A stretch of 40,499 nucleotides of DNA from an uncultured Coriobacteriaceae bacterium (GTDB lineage: Bacteria; Actinomycetota; Coriobacteriia; Coriobacteriales; Atopobiaceae), in the NCBI GenBank assembly GCA_902798915.1, contig CADBYM010000051.1, positions 1 to 40,499 on the forward strand, given 5' to 3'. Positions 26,071-35,100 of this stretch are shown one piece after another. Numbering within the stretch: the first letter of the stretch is position 1; every line of letters begins with the position of its first letter. The notes beneath the pieces were generated by a model. The model made no database searches. It worked only from the letters and a program-made list of their open reading frames with translations, and had not been told where the DNA came from. The translations under genes were made by a program, and so were the position numbers.

Positions 26071-27012
26071 CTACGCGGGCTCATCGCCCAAGAATGCCTC
26101 GACGCTTGGGTTCTCGCGGATTATCTGAGAGAGACGCTCGATGTATCGTTTGAGAAGCGCGCTCGGCTTGCGCTCGCTGTGAATGAGGTATCCGACGCGC
26201 ATGCGTTCTTCAGTATCGAAGGGAACCGAGACGATGTTGCCCAGCTGCATCTCGTCCGAGAGCACGCCGGAGGAGAGCAAGTAACCGTTGCCATGGGAGA
26301 GCATGGTCGTCATGGTGCCACGATCGCTCACCCGAATGCTCTTGTGATGGGCGAGGTACGACAAGGGTTCCTCGGAGAAGTAGAAGGAGTTATCGGTTCC
26401 TTGCTCGAAGGTGAGACAGGGCCACTCCTCGAGGTCGCGCGGCGCGATGAGGTTGCGGGCGGCCAAGGGGTGCTGCGCGCCCACAAAGACGTGTATACGC
26501 GCGTCGAAGAGCGGGTGGAAGGCGAGTCCCTCGTCGCGAATGGCCTTCTCGATGACGCGGCGATTGAAGCTGTCGATGTACAGGATGCCAATCTCGCTCC
26601 TAAAGCTGCCCACGTCTTGGATGATTTGCCCAGTCGAGGTCTCGCGCATGATGAACTCGTAGGAGTCGGTGCTGCACTCTGCGATGACGTCGACGAACGC
26701 CTGCACCGAGAACGCATAGTGCTGTGCGCTTACGGCAAGCCGCGTTCGCCCTGCTTCGCGCTTGGCATAGCGAGCTTCGAGCATGTCTGCCTGCTCGATT
26801 ACTTGACGGGCATAGCCGAGCAGCTCGGTGCCCTCGCTGGTGAGCGTGACGCCTCGGTTCGAACGTTTAAAGATGGTGATGGCCAGCTCGCGCTCGAGGT
26901 CGCGGATGGCGGTAGACAGATTCGACTGGCTCGCGTAGAGGTTGTACGCAGCTGCGTTCATGGAGCCGAACTCGGCAATTGCGATGAGATAGCGTAGTTG
27001 CTGAAGAGTCAT
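26071..27012 (-). CDS. LysR-family transcriptional regulator
   Basis: The 313-residue protein has the N-terminal winged HTH of LysR regulators (MTLQQLRYLIAIAEFGSM, then SQSNLSTAIRDLERELAITIF and LTSEGTELLGYAR). A two-lobed effector domain of about 220 residues follows. ATG at 27012 has AAGGAGC about 8 nt upstream. The gene diverges from dapA, the usual arrangement when a LysR regulator controls its neighbour, and a dyad lies at 27042-27057 between them. The effector cannot be predicted from the sequence. Confidence 0.93.
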   Translation of the reverse strand: MTLQQLRYLIAIAEFGSMNAAAYNLYASQSNLSTAIRDLERELAITIFKRSNRGVTLTSEGTELLGYARQVIEQADMLEARYAKREAGRTRLAVSAQHYAFSVQAFVDVIAECSTDSYEFIMRETSTGQIIQDVGSFRSEIGILYIDSFNRRVIEKAIRDEGLAFHPLFDARIHVFVGAQHPLAARNLIAPRDLEEWPCLTFEQGTDNSFYFSEEPLSYLAHHKSIRVSDRGTMTTMLSHGNGYLLSSGVLSDEMQLGNIVSVPFDTEERMRVGYLIHSERKPSALLKRYIERLSQIIRENPSVEAFLGDEPA

Positions 27013-27037
27013 GACGAGCGCTCCTTATTCGTGCGCG

Positions 27038-27057
27038 ATTATATCTCACGATAGATA
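27038..27057 (-). promoter_or_regulatory. lysR -10 element and LysR-type dyad
   Basis: On the reverse strand TATAAT (27038-27043) is a perfect -10 for the regulator, though no good -35 is seen. TATCT (27042-27046) and AGATA (27053-27057) form a dyad with a 6-nt spacer that fits the T-N11-A pattern of LysR sites. It lies between the divergent lysR and dapA genes. Confidence 0.4.
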
Positions 27058-27090
27058 ATACTCCTTGTGTCCGCACTTCTTTGCGAGACA

Positions 27091-27131
27091 ATGACACGTA
27101 CTTGTCATGTAATGGCGCCACGTGCTACGCT
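27091..27131 (+). promoter_or_regulatory. Candidate dapA promoter with overlapping inverted repeat
   Basis: TTGTCA (27102-27107) and TACGCT (27126-27131) are 18 nt apart and could start the dapAB transcript about 240 nt before dapA. ATGACA (27091-27096) and TGTCAT (27103-27108) form a perfect 6-bp inverted repeat over the -35, a possible operator. The -10 matches consensus at only three positions. Confidence 0.4.
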
Positions 27132-27139
27132 GTCTCGCA

Positions 27140-27372
27140 CGGATAGAGGAGCGGGCACGAAGAGTCCTGGGAGAGCCGGCGGGCAGTGACCCCAGGGTGA
27201 GGCGAGGCCCGCCGAACTGCGGCGAGCGGCGGCGAGGCGCGGTGGGCCTGTGTGGAACACGCTCAGGACTGTCCGCGGGTTGGGTGGCAACGCGCGGGGG
27301 CGCTATTCTTGCTGGGACGTTGTGCGTATGCTCCGTTGCCCGCGAGGTGCGCTCCCGCGGGAGAAGACAAGG
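27140..27372 (+). ncRNA. T-box-like leader of dapAB
   Basis: A GC-rich leader of about 240 nt precedes dapA. GGGTGGCAACGCG at 27282-27294 resembles the T-box consensus (GGGUGGNACCGCG) with one change. Upstream, 27163-27168 pairs with 27265-27270 to close a domain of about 100 nt, within which 27177-27184 pairs perfectly with 27207-27214. Downstream, CGTTGCC (27334-27340) can pair with GGCAACG of the T-box (27286-27292), giving an alternative structure. A further hairpin, CCCGCG/CGCGGG (27339-27361), lies just before the ribosome binding site and lacks a T-tract, hinting at translational control. The specifier codon could not be assigned, so the tRNA is unknown. Another leader RNA class is possible. 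Confidence 0.45.
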
Positions 27373-27379
27373 AGAGAGC

Positions 27380-28273
27380 ATGGCAGACGTACGTGAACTC
27401 ACTGGTTCCATCGTGGCACTGGTGACCCCCTTCAAGGACAATGGCGAGATTGACTTCGCGGCGCTCGATCGTTTGGTGGACTTCCACCTCGCCAACGGAA
27501 CCGACGGCATCTTGGTGCTTGGCACAACCGGCGAGTCATCGACCATGACCGACGCCGAGGACGTGGCGGTGGCGCAGCATGTGGTCAACCGCGTCAACGG
27601 TGCCATTCCCATCATTGGTGGCGCGGGTTCTAACGCCACATCCGAAAGCCTCAATAAAGCCAAGAGCCTGCAGATGATCGGATGCGATGCGCTCCTGCTC
27701 ATCACGCCGTACTACAACAAGTCCAACGAGGAGGGCATTTATCGTCACTTCACCACGGTCCTCGACCAGGTGGAGATTCCGTCCATCCTGTATAACATTC
27801 CCGGTCGCACGGGGTGCTCCATCAGCGAGGCTAACGTCATCCGCCTCGCTGAGCATCCCAACGTAATGGGCATCAAAGAGGCCTCGGGCTCGATTTCGTA
27901 CGCAACGAGTGTTGCGCGGCATCTCTCGCCGAGCTTCCGCATGTACTCGGGCAATGACGACATGATTGTGCCGATTCTCTCGCTTGGTGGCTCCGGCGTC
28001 ATCAGCGTATGGGCGAACATCCAGCCGCAGCTGTGTCATGATCTGGTGGCGAGCTACCTGGGCGGCGACTACCAGTCAAGCCTGCGCATGCAGCTTGATG
28101 GTCTCGACCTTGTCCATGCGCTCTTCTGCGAGGTCAACCCGATTCCGGTGAAGGCGGCACTCGCAATGATGGGCATGATCGAAGAGACATACCGCATGCC
28201 GCTGTATCCCATGGCGACCGAGACGCGTGCCCGCGTCGAGCGTGTGATGAGAGGGGCTGGTCTCATTGGCTAA
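27380..28273 (+). CDS. dapA: 4-hydroxy-tetrahydrodipicolinate synthase
   Basis: The 297-residue DapA condenses pyruvate with aspartate semialdehyde, the first committed step toward diaminopimelate and lysine. The Schiff-base lysine is K166 in VMGIKEASG, the proton-relay tyrosine is Y138 in ILYNIPGRT, and GTTGESSTM holds the catalytic threonine. ATG at 27380 has GGAG 5 nt upstream and gives the usual length; the open frame continues upstream through the leader but is not coding. dapB starts within its last codons, so the two are co-translated. Confidence 0.96.
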   Translation: MADVRELTGSIVALVTPFKDNGEIDFAALDRLVDFHLANGTDGILVLGTTGESSTMTDAEDVAVAQHVVNRVNGAIPIIGGAGSNATSESLNKAKSLQMIGCDALLLITPYYNKSNEEGIYRHFTTVLDQVEIPSILYNIPGRTGCSISEANVIRLAEHPNVMGIKEASGSISYATSVARHLSPSFRMYSGNDDMIVPILSLGGSGVISVWANIQPQLCHDLVASYLGGDYQSSLRMQLDGLDLVHALFCEVNPIPVKAALAMMGMIEETYRMPLYPMATETRARVERVMRGAGLIG

Positions 28274-28988
28274 GGTAGTCGTGGTCGGAGCAAATGGGCG
28301 TATGGGGCAGCTCGTATGCGCGACGGTCGAGGCGGAAGATGGGCTCGAGCTCGTCGGCGGATATGACGTGGACACCATCGACCAGCTTGACGACGATGCA
28401 CCGGCTGTCGACGTGCTCATCGACTTCTCGCGGCCTGAGGCATTGTCGCATGTCGCTGCCTATGTGCGGCGCACGGGGACGGCGCTCCTGAGTGGTACGA
28501 CGGGCCTGGCCGAAGACGACCTTGCATTGCTCAAGTCTTTGGGTTCGGTTGCCCCGGTGGTGTGGTCGTCCAACTACTCGTTGGGCGTTGCGGTCCTGCG
28601 GCGCGTTGCTGCCGAGGCGGCGCGCGCCCTCGAGGGTTGGGACATAGAGATTGCAGAGACGCATCACAACCAGAAGGCAGACGCGCCGAGCGGCACGGCC
28701 ATGGCACTGCTCGCCGCCGTCGACCCTGCGGGGGAGTGCGCGGTCTCCTATGGGCGCGAGGGCATCGTGGGCGTGCGTCCCAAGCGCGAGATTGGCATGC
28801 ACGCGCTGCGAGGCGGTACGGTCGCGGGGACCCATGAGGTCCACCTCTTCGGGACCGACGAGGAGGTGTGCCTGACGCATCGGGCTACGAGTCGTCAGAT
28901 ATTCGTTTCGGGGGCAGTCGCCTGCGCGAAGCGGCTGCTCACGGCAGGGCTTGGCTACCACAGCTTCGATGAGCTGATGTTCTCGTAA
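28266..28988 (+). CDS. dapB: 4-hydroxy-tetrahydrodipicolinate reductase
   Basis: The 240-residue DapB reduces the DapA product with NAD(P)H. The nucleotide-binding loop GANGRMG is at residues 8-14, SGTTGL and SSNYSLGV follow, and the catalytic motif ETHHNQKADAPSG contains H133, H134 and K137. The start is TTG at 28266, overlapping the dapA end, with GAGAGGGG upstream. Length is slightly short of the 265-270 residues common in the family, as the linker after GYDVD is compact. It ends before a strong hairpin at 28998. Confidence 0.95.
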   Translation: MAKVVVVGANGRMGQLVCATVEAEDGLELVGGYDVDTIDQLDDDAPAVDVLIDFSRPEALSHVAAYVRRTGTALLSGTTGLAEDDLALLKSLGSVAPVVWSSNYSLGVAVLRRVAAEAARALEGWDIEIAETHHNQKADAPSGTAMALLAAVDPAGECAVSYGREGIVGVRPKREIGMHALRGGTVAGTHEVHLFGTDEEVCLTHRATSRQIFVSGAVACAKRLLTAGLGYHSFDELMFS

Positions 28989-28997
28989 GGTTGGGAC

Positions 28998-29025
28998 CGC
29001 CCACGGGGCAACTCCCGTGGGCGGC
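28998..29025 (+). terminator. 11-bp hairpin after dapB
   Basis: CCGCCCACGGG (28998-29008) and CCCGTGGGCGG (29015-29025) pair perfectly across a 6-nt loop, 9 nt after the dapB stop. No T-tract follows, but the placement suits a terminator. Confidence 0.6.
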
Positions 29026-29134
29026 GTGAACTCTCGTGCGCCTGCTTCATTTGTTCACTGATATACATGATACTTGCGCGGTGACGGGCATTTGCCTTAT
29101 CCTTGATTCGTGTTGCCGTATGAATTGAGGAATC

Positions 29135-29716
29135 ATGGTCAGGTCCTTCAGGCGCATGGCGCCACTGTGGTTTACGTACGTGCTCTTCTTCGCGCTTGCT
29201 GCCGCGGGTCCAGCGCTCTCTTACTACGGTGAGGTTGCCGGTCTCAATCGTGCCCACTGGGTGTTCCTTTTCCTCATGCCCTTTGCCATCGGCTGCATTC
29301 CATACGGCTTCATCATGGGCGAGATTGTTCAGCACGGCACGCGCGCGACGGGTCGCACCTCATGGCGACTCGGCCTGTTTCATTTTGTCGTGATGTATGC
29401 CGTGTTCCTGACGGGTGTCTTTGACCTGCTCTCTGACGTGCGCGATCCGCTGTACTATGCGCTGTGGCTCGGCCCGTCCTTTCTCTCGGGGCTTTTCTTC
29501 GTGCTCGGCATGTTTATCATGCGCGTTGAGCAGGCGCATTCCGACGAGCGCTATGGCGTGGAGGTGAGCCGCAACGACCCGTGGGCCGCGTTCTTCGACC
29601 TCGAGTGGGAGAGCGACTCACCGCGCAAGATGGCCGCGCGTGCCGACTTGCCCGAGCGCGAGCCGCGCCAGAAGCGTGGCCTCTTTGGTCGAAAGAAGCG
29701 CGAAAGCGCGGCCTAG
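29135..29716 (+). CDS. Four-helix integral membrane protein of unknown function
   Basis: The 193-residue product starts at ATG 29135 with TTGAGG upstream. Four hydrophobic segments are visible (about residues 9-30, 41-63, 79-99 and 107-130), followed by a charged cytosolic tail of about 60 residues ending RGLFGRKKRESAA. I recognise no domain. It stands alone between the dapB terminator and two hairpins at 29749 and 29842. Confidence 0.82.
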   Translation: MVRSFRRMAPLWFTYVLFFALAAAGPALSYYGEVAGLNRAHWVFLFLMPFAIGCIPYGFIMGEIVQHGTRATGRTSWRLGLFHFVVMYAVFLTGVFDLLSDVRDPLYYALWLGPSFLSGLFFVLGMFIMRVEQAHSDERYGVEVSRNDPWAAFFDLEWESDSPRKMAARADLPEREPRQKRGLFGRKKRESAA

Positions 29717-29748
29717 CGACGGCTCCGCACCCGTGAGCTCCGCCATCA

Positions 29749-29775
29749 GCCCCGCCGTGAATCTCGTGGCGGGGC
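29749..29775 (+). terminator. GC-rich hairpin after the membrane protein gene
   Basis: GCCCCGCC (29749-29756) and GGCGGGGC (29768-29775) form a perfect 8-bp stem with an 11-nt loop, 32 nt after the stop. The T-tract is weak. Confidence 0.45.
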
Positions 29776-29841
29776 GTCGCGTTACGTGTGGCGCGTGAGA
29801 AAGAGTTGAAGTCTGCACCATGCTCCGGCTTTCCTCACGTA

Positions 29842-29877
29842 TGCACAAAAGGCATGCTTCCTTTGCACGGCTTTTTT
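29842..29877 (+). terminator. Hairpin plus T-tract upstream of the dehydrogenase gene
   Basis: TGCA-C-AAAAGG (29842-29852) pairs with CCTTTGCA (29860-29867) with two small bulges, and six T residues follow at 29872-29877. It lies before the predicted -10 of the next gene, so it most likely ends transcripts coming from upstream. Confidence 0.55.
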
Positions 29878-29941
29878 GATGTGTGCGGCATATCAAGTGT
29901 GATGCGGGCGCCATTAGGCTCCCACGGCGCGGCAACTCTTC

Positions 29942-29947
29942 TATAAT
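29942..29947 (+). promoter_or_regulatory. TATAAT -10 element of the dehydrogenase gene
   Basis: A perfect -10 lies 40 nt before the ATG at 29988. No clear -35 is present. An inverted repeat GCGCC/GGCGC (29908-29912/29926-29930) occupies the -35 position, which may indicate activator dependence. Confidence 0.45.
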
Positions 29948-29987
29948 TGCCCTGCAGCTCAATCAGAATGACTGAGGAGGTCATCGC

Positions 29988-31148
29988 ATGGCACAGCGCT
30001 TCGTTCTCAACAACATCTCGTATCATGGTTCCGGCGCCATCAAGGAGGTTCCGGGAGAGATTACCCGTCGCGGATTCAAAAAGGCGTTCGTTGCCTCTGA
30101 TCCCGACCTTGTGAAGTTTGGGATCACCTCGAAGGTCACTGACCTTTTGGATGAGGCAGGCATTACGTGGGAGCTATTCAAGGAGATCAAGCCCAACCCC
30201 ACCATCAAGAATGTCCAGGATGGTGTTGCGGCATTCAAGGCTTCGGGTGCCGACTGCATCGTCGCCGTTGGTGGCGGTTCTGCCATGGACACCGCCAAGG
30301 CCATCGGCATCATCGCCGAAAACCCCGAGTACGCCGACGTCGTATCGCTTGAGGGCGTTGCAGACACAAAGAACCACGCCACCTTTACCATTGCCGTTGC
30401 CACCACCGCTGGAACCGCCGCAGAGGTCACGATCAACTACGTCATCACCGACGTCGAGAAGGAGCGCAAGTTCGTTTGCGTCGACACCAACGACATCCCT
30501 GACGTCGCCGTTGTCGATCCCGACATGATGGCCTCGATGCCCGCTGGCCTCACGGCTGCCACCGGCATGGACGCCCTGACTCACGCCATCGAGGGCTATA
30601 CCACCCGTGGTGCCTGGGAGCTTTCGGACATGTTCCACTTCAAGGCCATCCAGCTCATCAGCCAGAACCTGCGTGACTCCTACGCCGAGGCGAAGAGCGG
30701 CAAGCCGGGCAGTGGCCGCGAGGGCATGGCGCTCGGCCAATACGTGGCGGGTATGGGCTTCTCCAACGTAGGCTTGGGCATCGACCACGCCATGGCGCAC
30801 ACGCTCTCCGCCCACTACGATACCCCGCATGGCGTCGCATGTGCCATGCTGCTCCCCATCGCCATGGAGTACAACAAGCCCGTCGTCACCGAGCGTCTGG
30901 CGGAGGTCGCCATCGCCATGGGCGTGAGCACTGCTGGCATGAGCACGGAAGAGGCAGCTGACGCCGCCATTGCCGCCGTCAAGCAGCTTTCCGCTGACGT
31001 CAACATTCCCAAAACTTGTGACGGTTTGGTGGAAGAGGACCTCGACCAGCTTGCAAGCGATGCCCTTGCCGATGCCTGCTACCCCGGCAACCCGCGCGAG
31101 GCAGATCACGAGACCGTCAAGGAGCTCTTCCGCAAGATCATGGCATAA
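29988..31148 (+). CDS. fucO: Iron-containing alcohol dehydrogenase, FucO-like lactaldehyde reductase
   Basis: The 386-residue protein is a group III, iron-dependent dehydrogenase. Iron ligands are D195, H199, H267 and H281, placed as in E. coli FucO. NAD-binding GGGSAMDTAK and the conserved TTAGTAAEVTINYVITD, RKFVCVD and EMALGQYVAGMGFSNVG-like blocks are strongly FucO-like. The likely reaction is NADH-dependent reduction of lactaldehyde to 1,2-propanediol, or of a related aldehyde, as a fermentative redox sink. The ribosome binding site GAGGAGG is near ideal. No fucose or rhamnose catabolic genes are adjacent, so the substrate remains inferred. Confidence 0.92.
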   Translation: MAQRFVLNNISYHGSGAIKEVPGEITRRGFKKAFVASDPDLVKFGITSKVTDLLDEAGITWELFKEIKPNPTIKNVQDGVAAFKASGADCIVAVGGGSAMDTAKAIGIIAENPEYADVVSLEGVADTKNHATFTIAVATTAGTAAEVTINYVITDVEKERKFVCVDTNDIPDVAVVDPDMMASMPAGLTAATGMDALTHAIEGYTTRGAWELSDMFHFKAIQLISQNLRDSYAEAKSGKPGSGREGMALGQYVAGMGFSNVGLGIDHAMAHTLSAHYDTPHGVACAMLLPIAMEYNKPVVTERLAEVAIAMGVSTAGMSTEEAADAAIAAVKQLSADVNIPKTCDGLVEEDLDQLASDALADACYPGNPREADHETVKELFRKIMA

Positions 31149-31172
31149 GGCCAGCCCGCACGTCGTAGGGCC

Positions 31173-31225
31173 AAAAAAGGGGGGTGCCCCGGTGGCGCAA
31201 CTGCACCACCGGGGCACCCCCCTTT
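31173..31225. terminator. Bidirectional terminator with 20-bp stem
   Basis: A perfect 20-bp stem (31176-31195 with 31206-31225) is closed by a 10-nt loop. Six A residues at 31173-31178 give a T-tract on the reverse strand, so it is a strong intrinsic terminator for the gene at 31243-31605, and probably also ends fucO transcription. Confidence 0.85.
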
Positions 31226-31242
31226 GGTCAAGCTGTTGGGCG

Positions 31243-31605
31243 TCAGTCGGCGCCGATGATGCTGCCGACGACGCTCGACACGACAGAGATGACAATGGCG
31301 CCGATGAAGGCGGAGCCGAAGTTTATGATGTGAACGCCCATCCCAAAGATGTTGACCGAAAGCCAACTTGCGATGAGCAGCGCGGCGGCATTCACGATGA
31401 GGTGAAAGATGCCGAGCGTCAGAACGGTAAGCGGAAGCGAGAGGAACTGCATGATGGGACGGACGCTCATGTTGACAAGTGCGATGGCAAGCGAGAAGAC
31501 CACGATGCTCGTGAGCTTGTCGCCGACGGGCTCGAAGCCGGGTATGAGCCACACTGCCACTGCCGCAGCGATGGCGCTCGTGAGCCAAGAGGCGAAGAAT
31601 GCCAT
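31243..31605 (-). CDS. Phage holin-4-like (PF04020) membrane protein
   Basis: The 120-residue product has four hydrophobic segments and the family pattern AVWLIPGFEP, ALVNMSVRPIMQFLSLPLTVLTLGIFHLIVNA-type (residues roughly 10-80). ATG at 31605 has AGGAGGG upstream; the longer frame to 31794 is not supported. Despite the family name, such proteins are common chromosomal membrane proteins of unknown role, and no phage genes are nearby. It diverges from the YerC-like gene with 98 nt between the starts. Confidence 0.87.
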   Translation of the reverse strand: MAFFASWLTSAIAAAVAVWLIPGFEPVGDKLTSIVVFSLAIALVNMSVRPIMQFLSLPLTVLTLGIFHLIVNAAALLIASWLSVNIFGMGVHIINFGSAFIGAIVISVVSSVVGSIIGAD

Positions 31606-31644
31606 GATATCCCTCCTTTGGGATTTGAGTCGGATGATCACGGT

Positions 31645-31654
31645 TACCATGGTA
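31645..31654. promoter_or_regulatory. 10-nt palindrome in a divergent intergenic region
   Basis: TACCATGGTA sits midway in the 98 nt between the starts of the holin-like and YerC-like genes, where both promoters must lie. It could be an operator for the YerC/TrpR-like product, but the motif is short. Confidence 0.25.
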
Positions 31655-31703
31655 CACTCTGCTATTGCGGCATGCCACCGGACCATGCATGTGAGGAGGA
31701 ATG

Positions 31704-32027
31704 ATGGCAAAGGCGGACACGGCGAATGATGCTGCGGCAGAGACAATCGCCCAGGCTCTGTGTGCCATCGAGACTCCCGAAGAGGCGCGGGCATTCATCA
31801 GCGATTGGCTTACGTGTCGCGAGGTAGTCGAGCTGGCGCAACGCTTTGAGGTGGCGCGTCTACTCAATAATGGCGCTTCGTATGTGTACGTCTCCCGTAA
31901 GACGGGTGCCTCGTCCACCACGGTGAGTCGTGTGTCCAAGTGCCTGAATGGAGGCACGGGAGGATATCGGTTGGTTTTGGATCGGACGGAGAAGGGCCAA
32001 GCCGAGGCCGACGCAAAGGCGCGATAG
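31704..32027 (+). CDS. YerC/YecD family TrpR-related regulator
   Basis: The 107-residue protein belongs to the TrpR superfamily. The helix-turn-helix is at about residues 50-85 (ELAQRFEVARLLNNG, then TGASSTTVSRVSKCLNGG). The N-terminal part forms the dimerisation helices. ATG at 31704 is chosen over the adjacent ATG at 31701 because it is better spaced from AGGAGG. DNA-binding is expected. The family is common near DNA-repair or nucleotide genes, but its regulon is unclear; here addB begins 82 nt downstream. Confidence 0.9.
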   Translation: MAKADTANDAAAETIAQALCAIETPEEARAFISDWLTCREVVELAQRFEVARLLNNGASYVYVSRKTGASSTTVSRVSKCLNGGTGGYRLVLDRTEKGQAEADAKAR

Positions 32028-32109
32028 CCGCCCGTGGCTGCTGCGACCATAACTTGTCCCACCCTCCTGCTATGATGTCGTGCGTAAGAACCGACGGAGG
32101 GGGATTGCC

Positions 32110-35100
32110 ATGGCGCTTACTATCATCACGACGCGCGAGGAACGCTTGGTGGGAACGGATGTCGTTCGCGTCTTGCGTCGCGCTGTGGAGACGTGCGGGT
32201 CGGCGGTGTTGCTCGTGCTGAGCTTGGCGCAGGTGACGGATGCCCAGCGCGACCTTGCCCGCGAGGATGGCCTTGCCTTGGGAGTCAAGACCACCACGCC
32301 TGTGGTTTGGGCGCGTGGTTGTTGGGAGACGTGGGGCGATGGGCGCGCCATCGCGGACGGGAGCGTGCTCACCGTTCTTGCGTATGAGGCGATGCGCTCG
32401 TCGACGCCAGACGAGCGCGGTCCGCTTGCGCTGCTTCCCGGCACCGTGGGCGTGCTCGCGCGGCTGGTTGCGGACTCACTGCCATGGCTGCCGCTTGACG
32501 AATGCGGACGGGTGCGCATGGATGCCTGCGAGCGGGCCGGACTCACCCATGCCGAGACGTGCCTCGTGCGTCTGGCCGGCAAGCTGTCGCAGATGCTCGT
32601 GCAATTCGGCTACGTAAGCGTCTCCGAGGCTACCGCGCTCCTATCGGCAAAGCTCGTTGGCGGGGACGTGCCTGCGCCGCATGTCGTCGCGACGGGATTC
32701 ACGCGGGCGGCACGCGCCGATCGCGAGTTGCTGGGGGCATTTGCCCGGGGAGGTGAGCTTTTCGTCGTGGCGCCTGCGGAGCGGACTCCGTCTTATGAGC
32801 AGGCTTGGCTTCTTGTCGATGCGCTGCGTGAGGCACTGGGGGGAGATTCCGCCATGCTCGATGCGCGGGAGGAGGGTGCTCCCCTCGTGCGTGAGCCTGA
32901 GCTTCAAGGCCTTCTTGATGACCTGTTTGGTGATGCGCGACGTGCGGTGGGGGCGAGCTGTCCCGTGGAGATGCTTCTTCCGGCCGGGCCCCTGGCGGAG
33001 GCAGAGGTTGTGGCGCGGCGTGTCTGCGAGTTGGTGGGGGAGCTGGCGGATGCCAAGCCCTACCGGGGCCCGTCCGTCGTGGTGGCAGTGCCCGATGCGC
33101 AACGTGCTTGGCGCGAGTTGGTGCCCAAGCTGGAGGAGCGTGGGATATCCGCGCGCATACAATGGACCCAACCCCTTACGGATGGCGGGAGCGCGCGTGC
33201 CTTCCTCGACTTCGCGCTCGAGGTGGCGCGGTTGAGCGAGCTTGCAGCTTCGTGGCCAGAGCCACGCCAAGGCCTCGAGGGCCCCGTGCCCCAGCTGGGC
33301 GACATGAGCTGGTGGCCACCGCGCAGTCTCATCGACTTTCTTCTCGAGGACCTTGCGCACGTTGAGCCCCACAAGGCGTGGCGCCTTGATGCCGCTTGGC
33401 GAGGGAACCGTCTGCTGACGCCAGCGCGTGTCTTGGAGATGCTGCAGTCGGAGCGCCTCACGTCGGCGCCGGTCGCCCGAGCCACCGTCGAACTGCTGCG
33501 CGGGCGTGTGGGGAGTGCCGCCGCGAAGCTGCTGGCGCCTTATGCCGGTGTGCATGAGTCACGGGACGCAGCGGCGGACGAGGCGCGTGCGGCGCTCGAG
33601 GGGATGCTAAGCCTTGCGAAGACGATTCGCAACCTTGGTGTCTCGTTCGATCCGCGGCATGCGGACGAGCGCCCGCTCTCGGAGGTCGTCTCGTTGCTGG
33701 GTTGGGCGGCCGAAGGACGTCAGATGGTGTCACGCATCGGCGTTGGACCAAACAAGGAACGTCCTGAGGTGCTCGTGACGAATGTATCCCAGGCAGCGCA
33801 GCTTGCGCAGGCGAGCGTTGGTGCGGTCGTTCTCTGTGGTCTCACCTCCACAGAGCAGCCGATTGAGGGCAAAGAGGATGTATTGCAGGCGGTGCTCGAG
33901 CGGCTGGGCGTGGAGCCGAAGGCGAGTCCGCTGACCCAGTCACGTGCCGAGTTCCGTGCGGCCCTCGGAGTGTCGCGGTCGCGTGTGGTGGTCGAGCGGG
34001 CACTCTGTGACGCGGACGGCAAAGAGACCTACCCTTCCGTGATGCTCTCGGAGCTCATGTCGGCATACGGAGTCTCGGCAGGGACGTCGCCGACCCAACT
34101 GCCGTTTGCCGTGGGACTCTGGAGCGAGCGGCTCCTCGCGCGCAACCTCAGCGACTCCGGCTTGCCCGCAGAATGCGTCGCCACGTGCGAGGTTGCTCCG
34201 GCTGGCCATCTGACGTCGGCTTCGAGCGGGTTGGTCTTCGTTCCACAGGCGGGTCGAGATTCCCTTCCGGACGGATTGCCGATTCTTTCGGCATCACAGG
34301 TGGAGACATACCTCGAGTGCCCTTACAAGTGGTTTAGCCTCAGACGCCTTCGGTTGGGGACGGTCGACGCCGGCCATGCGGCACCCGAGATGGGTACGTT
34401 CGCGCATCGCGTGCTCGAGGTGACGCATCGCAGGCTGCTGCTGCGTGCCCTGGAGGCCGAGGGAGCGGGCGCGCTCGGAGAGGCGCTCACGGAGGAGGAC
34501 CTCTTGGCGCGCGTGGAGCTCGACCCCGCTCGTCACATCGAGGGTTCATGCGTGAGCGGGAAGAACCTTGAGGAGGCGATCGCTGCCCTAGAGTTGGAGT
34601 TCGACCTGCATCGCGAGCACATGTTCCTAGAGCATAGTCCGCGGCCGTCCCAGCAGCTGCTCATTGCACACGACTCATCCGAACGCGCACAGGAGCAACA
34701 GCTCAAGGAGGACCTGATCTCGTCGCTTGCGTACCAGACGCGCATCCTCGAGGGCTTTGAGCCGCGCTTCTTTGAGTGGGGTTTCGGTCGGCACGAGGAA
34801 CTTGTGCCGTATGCAGGCGCGTACTTCACGGGCACGGTGGACCGCATCGACGTCAGCCCGCACGGGACTGCCGTCATCATCGACTACAAGAACAAACGTC
34901 CCGAAGGCTTTGCTGCGGAGTACGACGCGCTGCAGGATGGCGTGCTCGAGGGAACGAAGCTGCCCTCGCGCGTGCAATCCCTTATCTACGCGCAGGTGGT
35001 ACGACGTGCCTTCGAGGGGCGCCTGCGGTTGGTGGGCAGCGTCTACCTGAGCACCAAGGCACCTCATGCCCTCGCGGGCGTCGGCGATGCCAACGTGGTT

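Noticed and set aside
25987..26997. Open frame of 336 codons starting just after the 24-nt palindrome
   Set aside because: The position is tempting, but it is antisense to an intact lysR, starts with TTG and has no ribosome binding site.
30174..31295. Open frame of 373 codons opposite the alcohol dehydrogenase
   Set aside because: It is antisense to a FucO-like gene whose iron ligands are all present, and the composition is shadow-like.
31243..31605. Possible prophage because of a holin-family protein
   Set aside because: No lysin, capsid, integrase or other phage gene is nearby, and PF04020 proteins are ordinary chromosomal genes.
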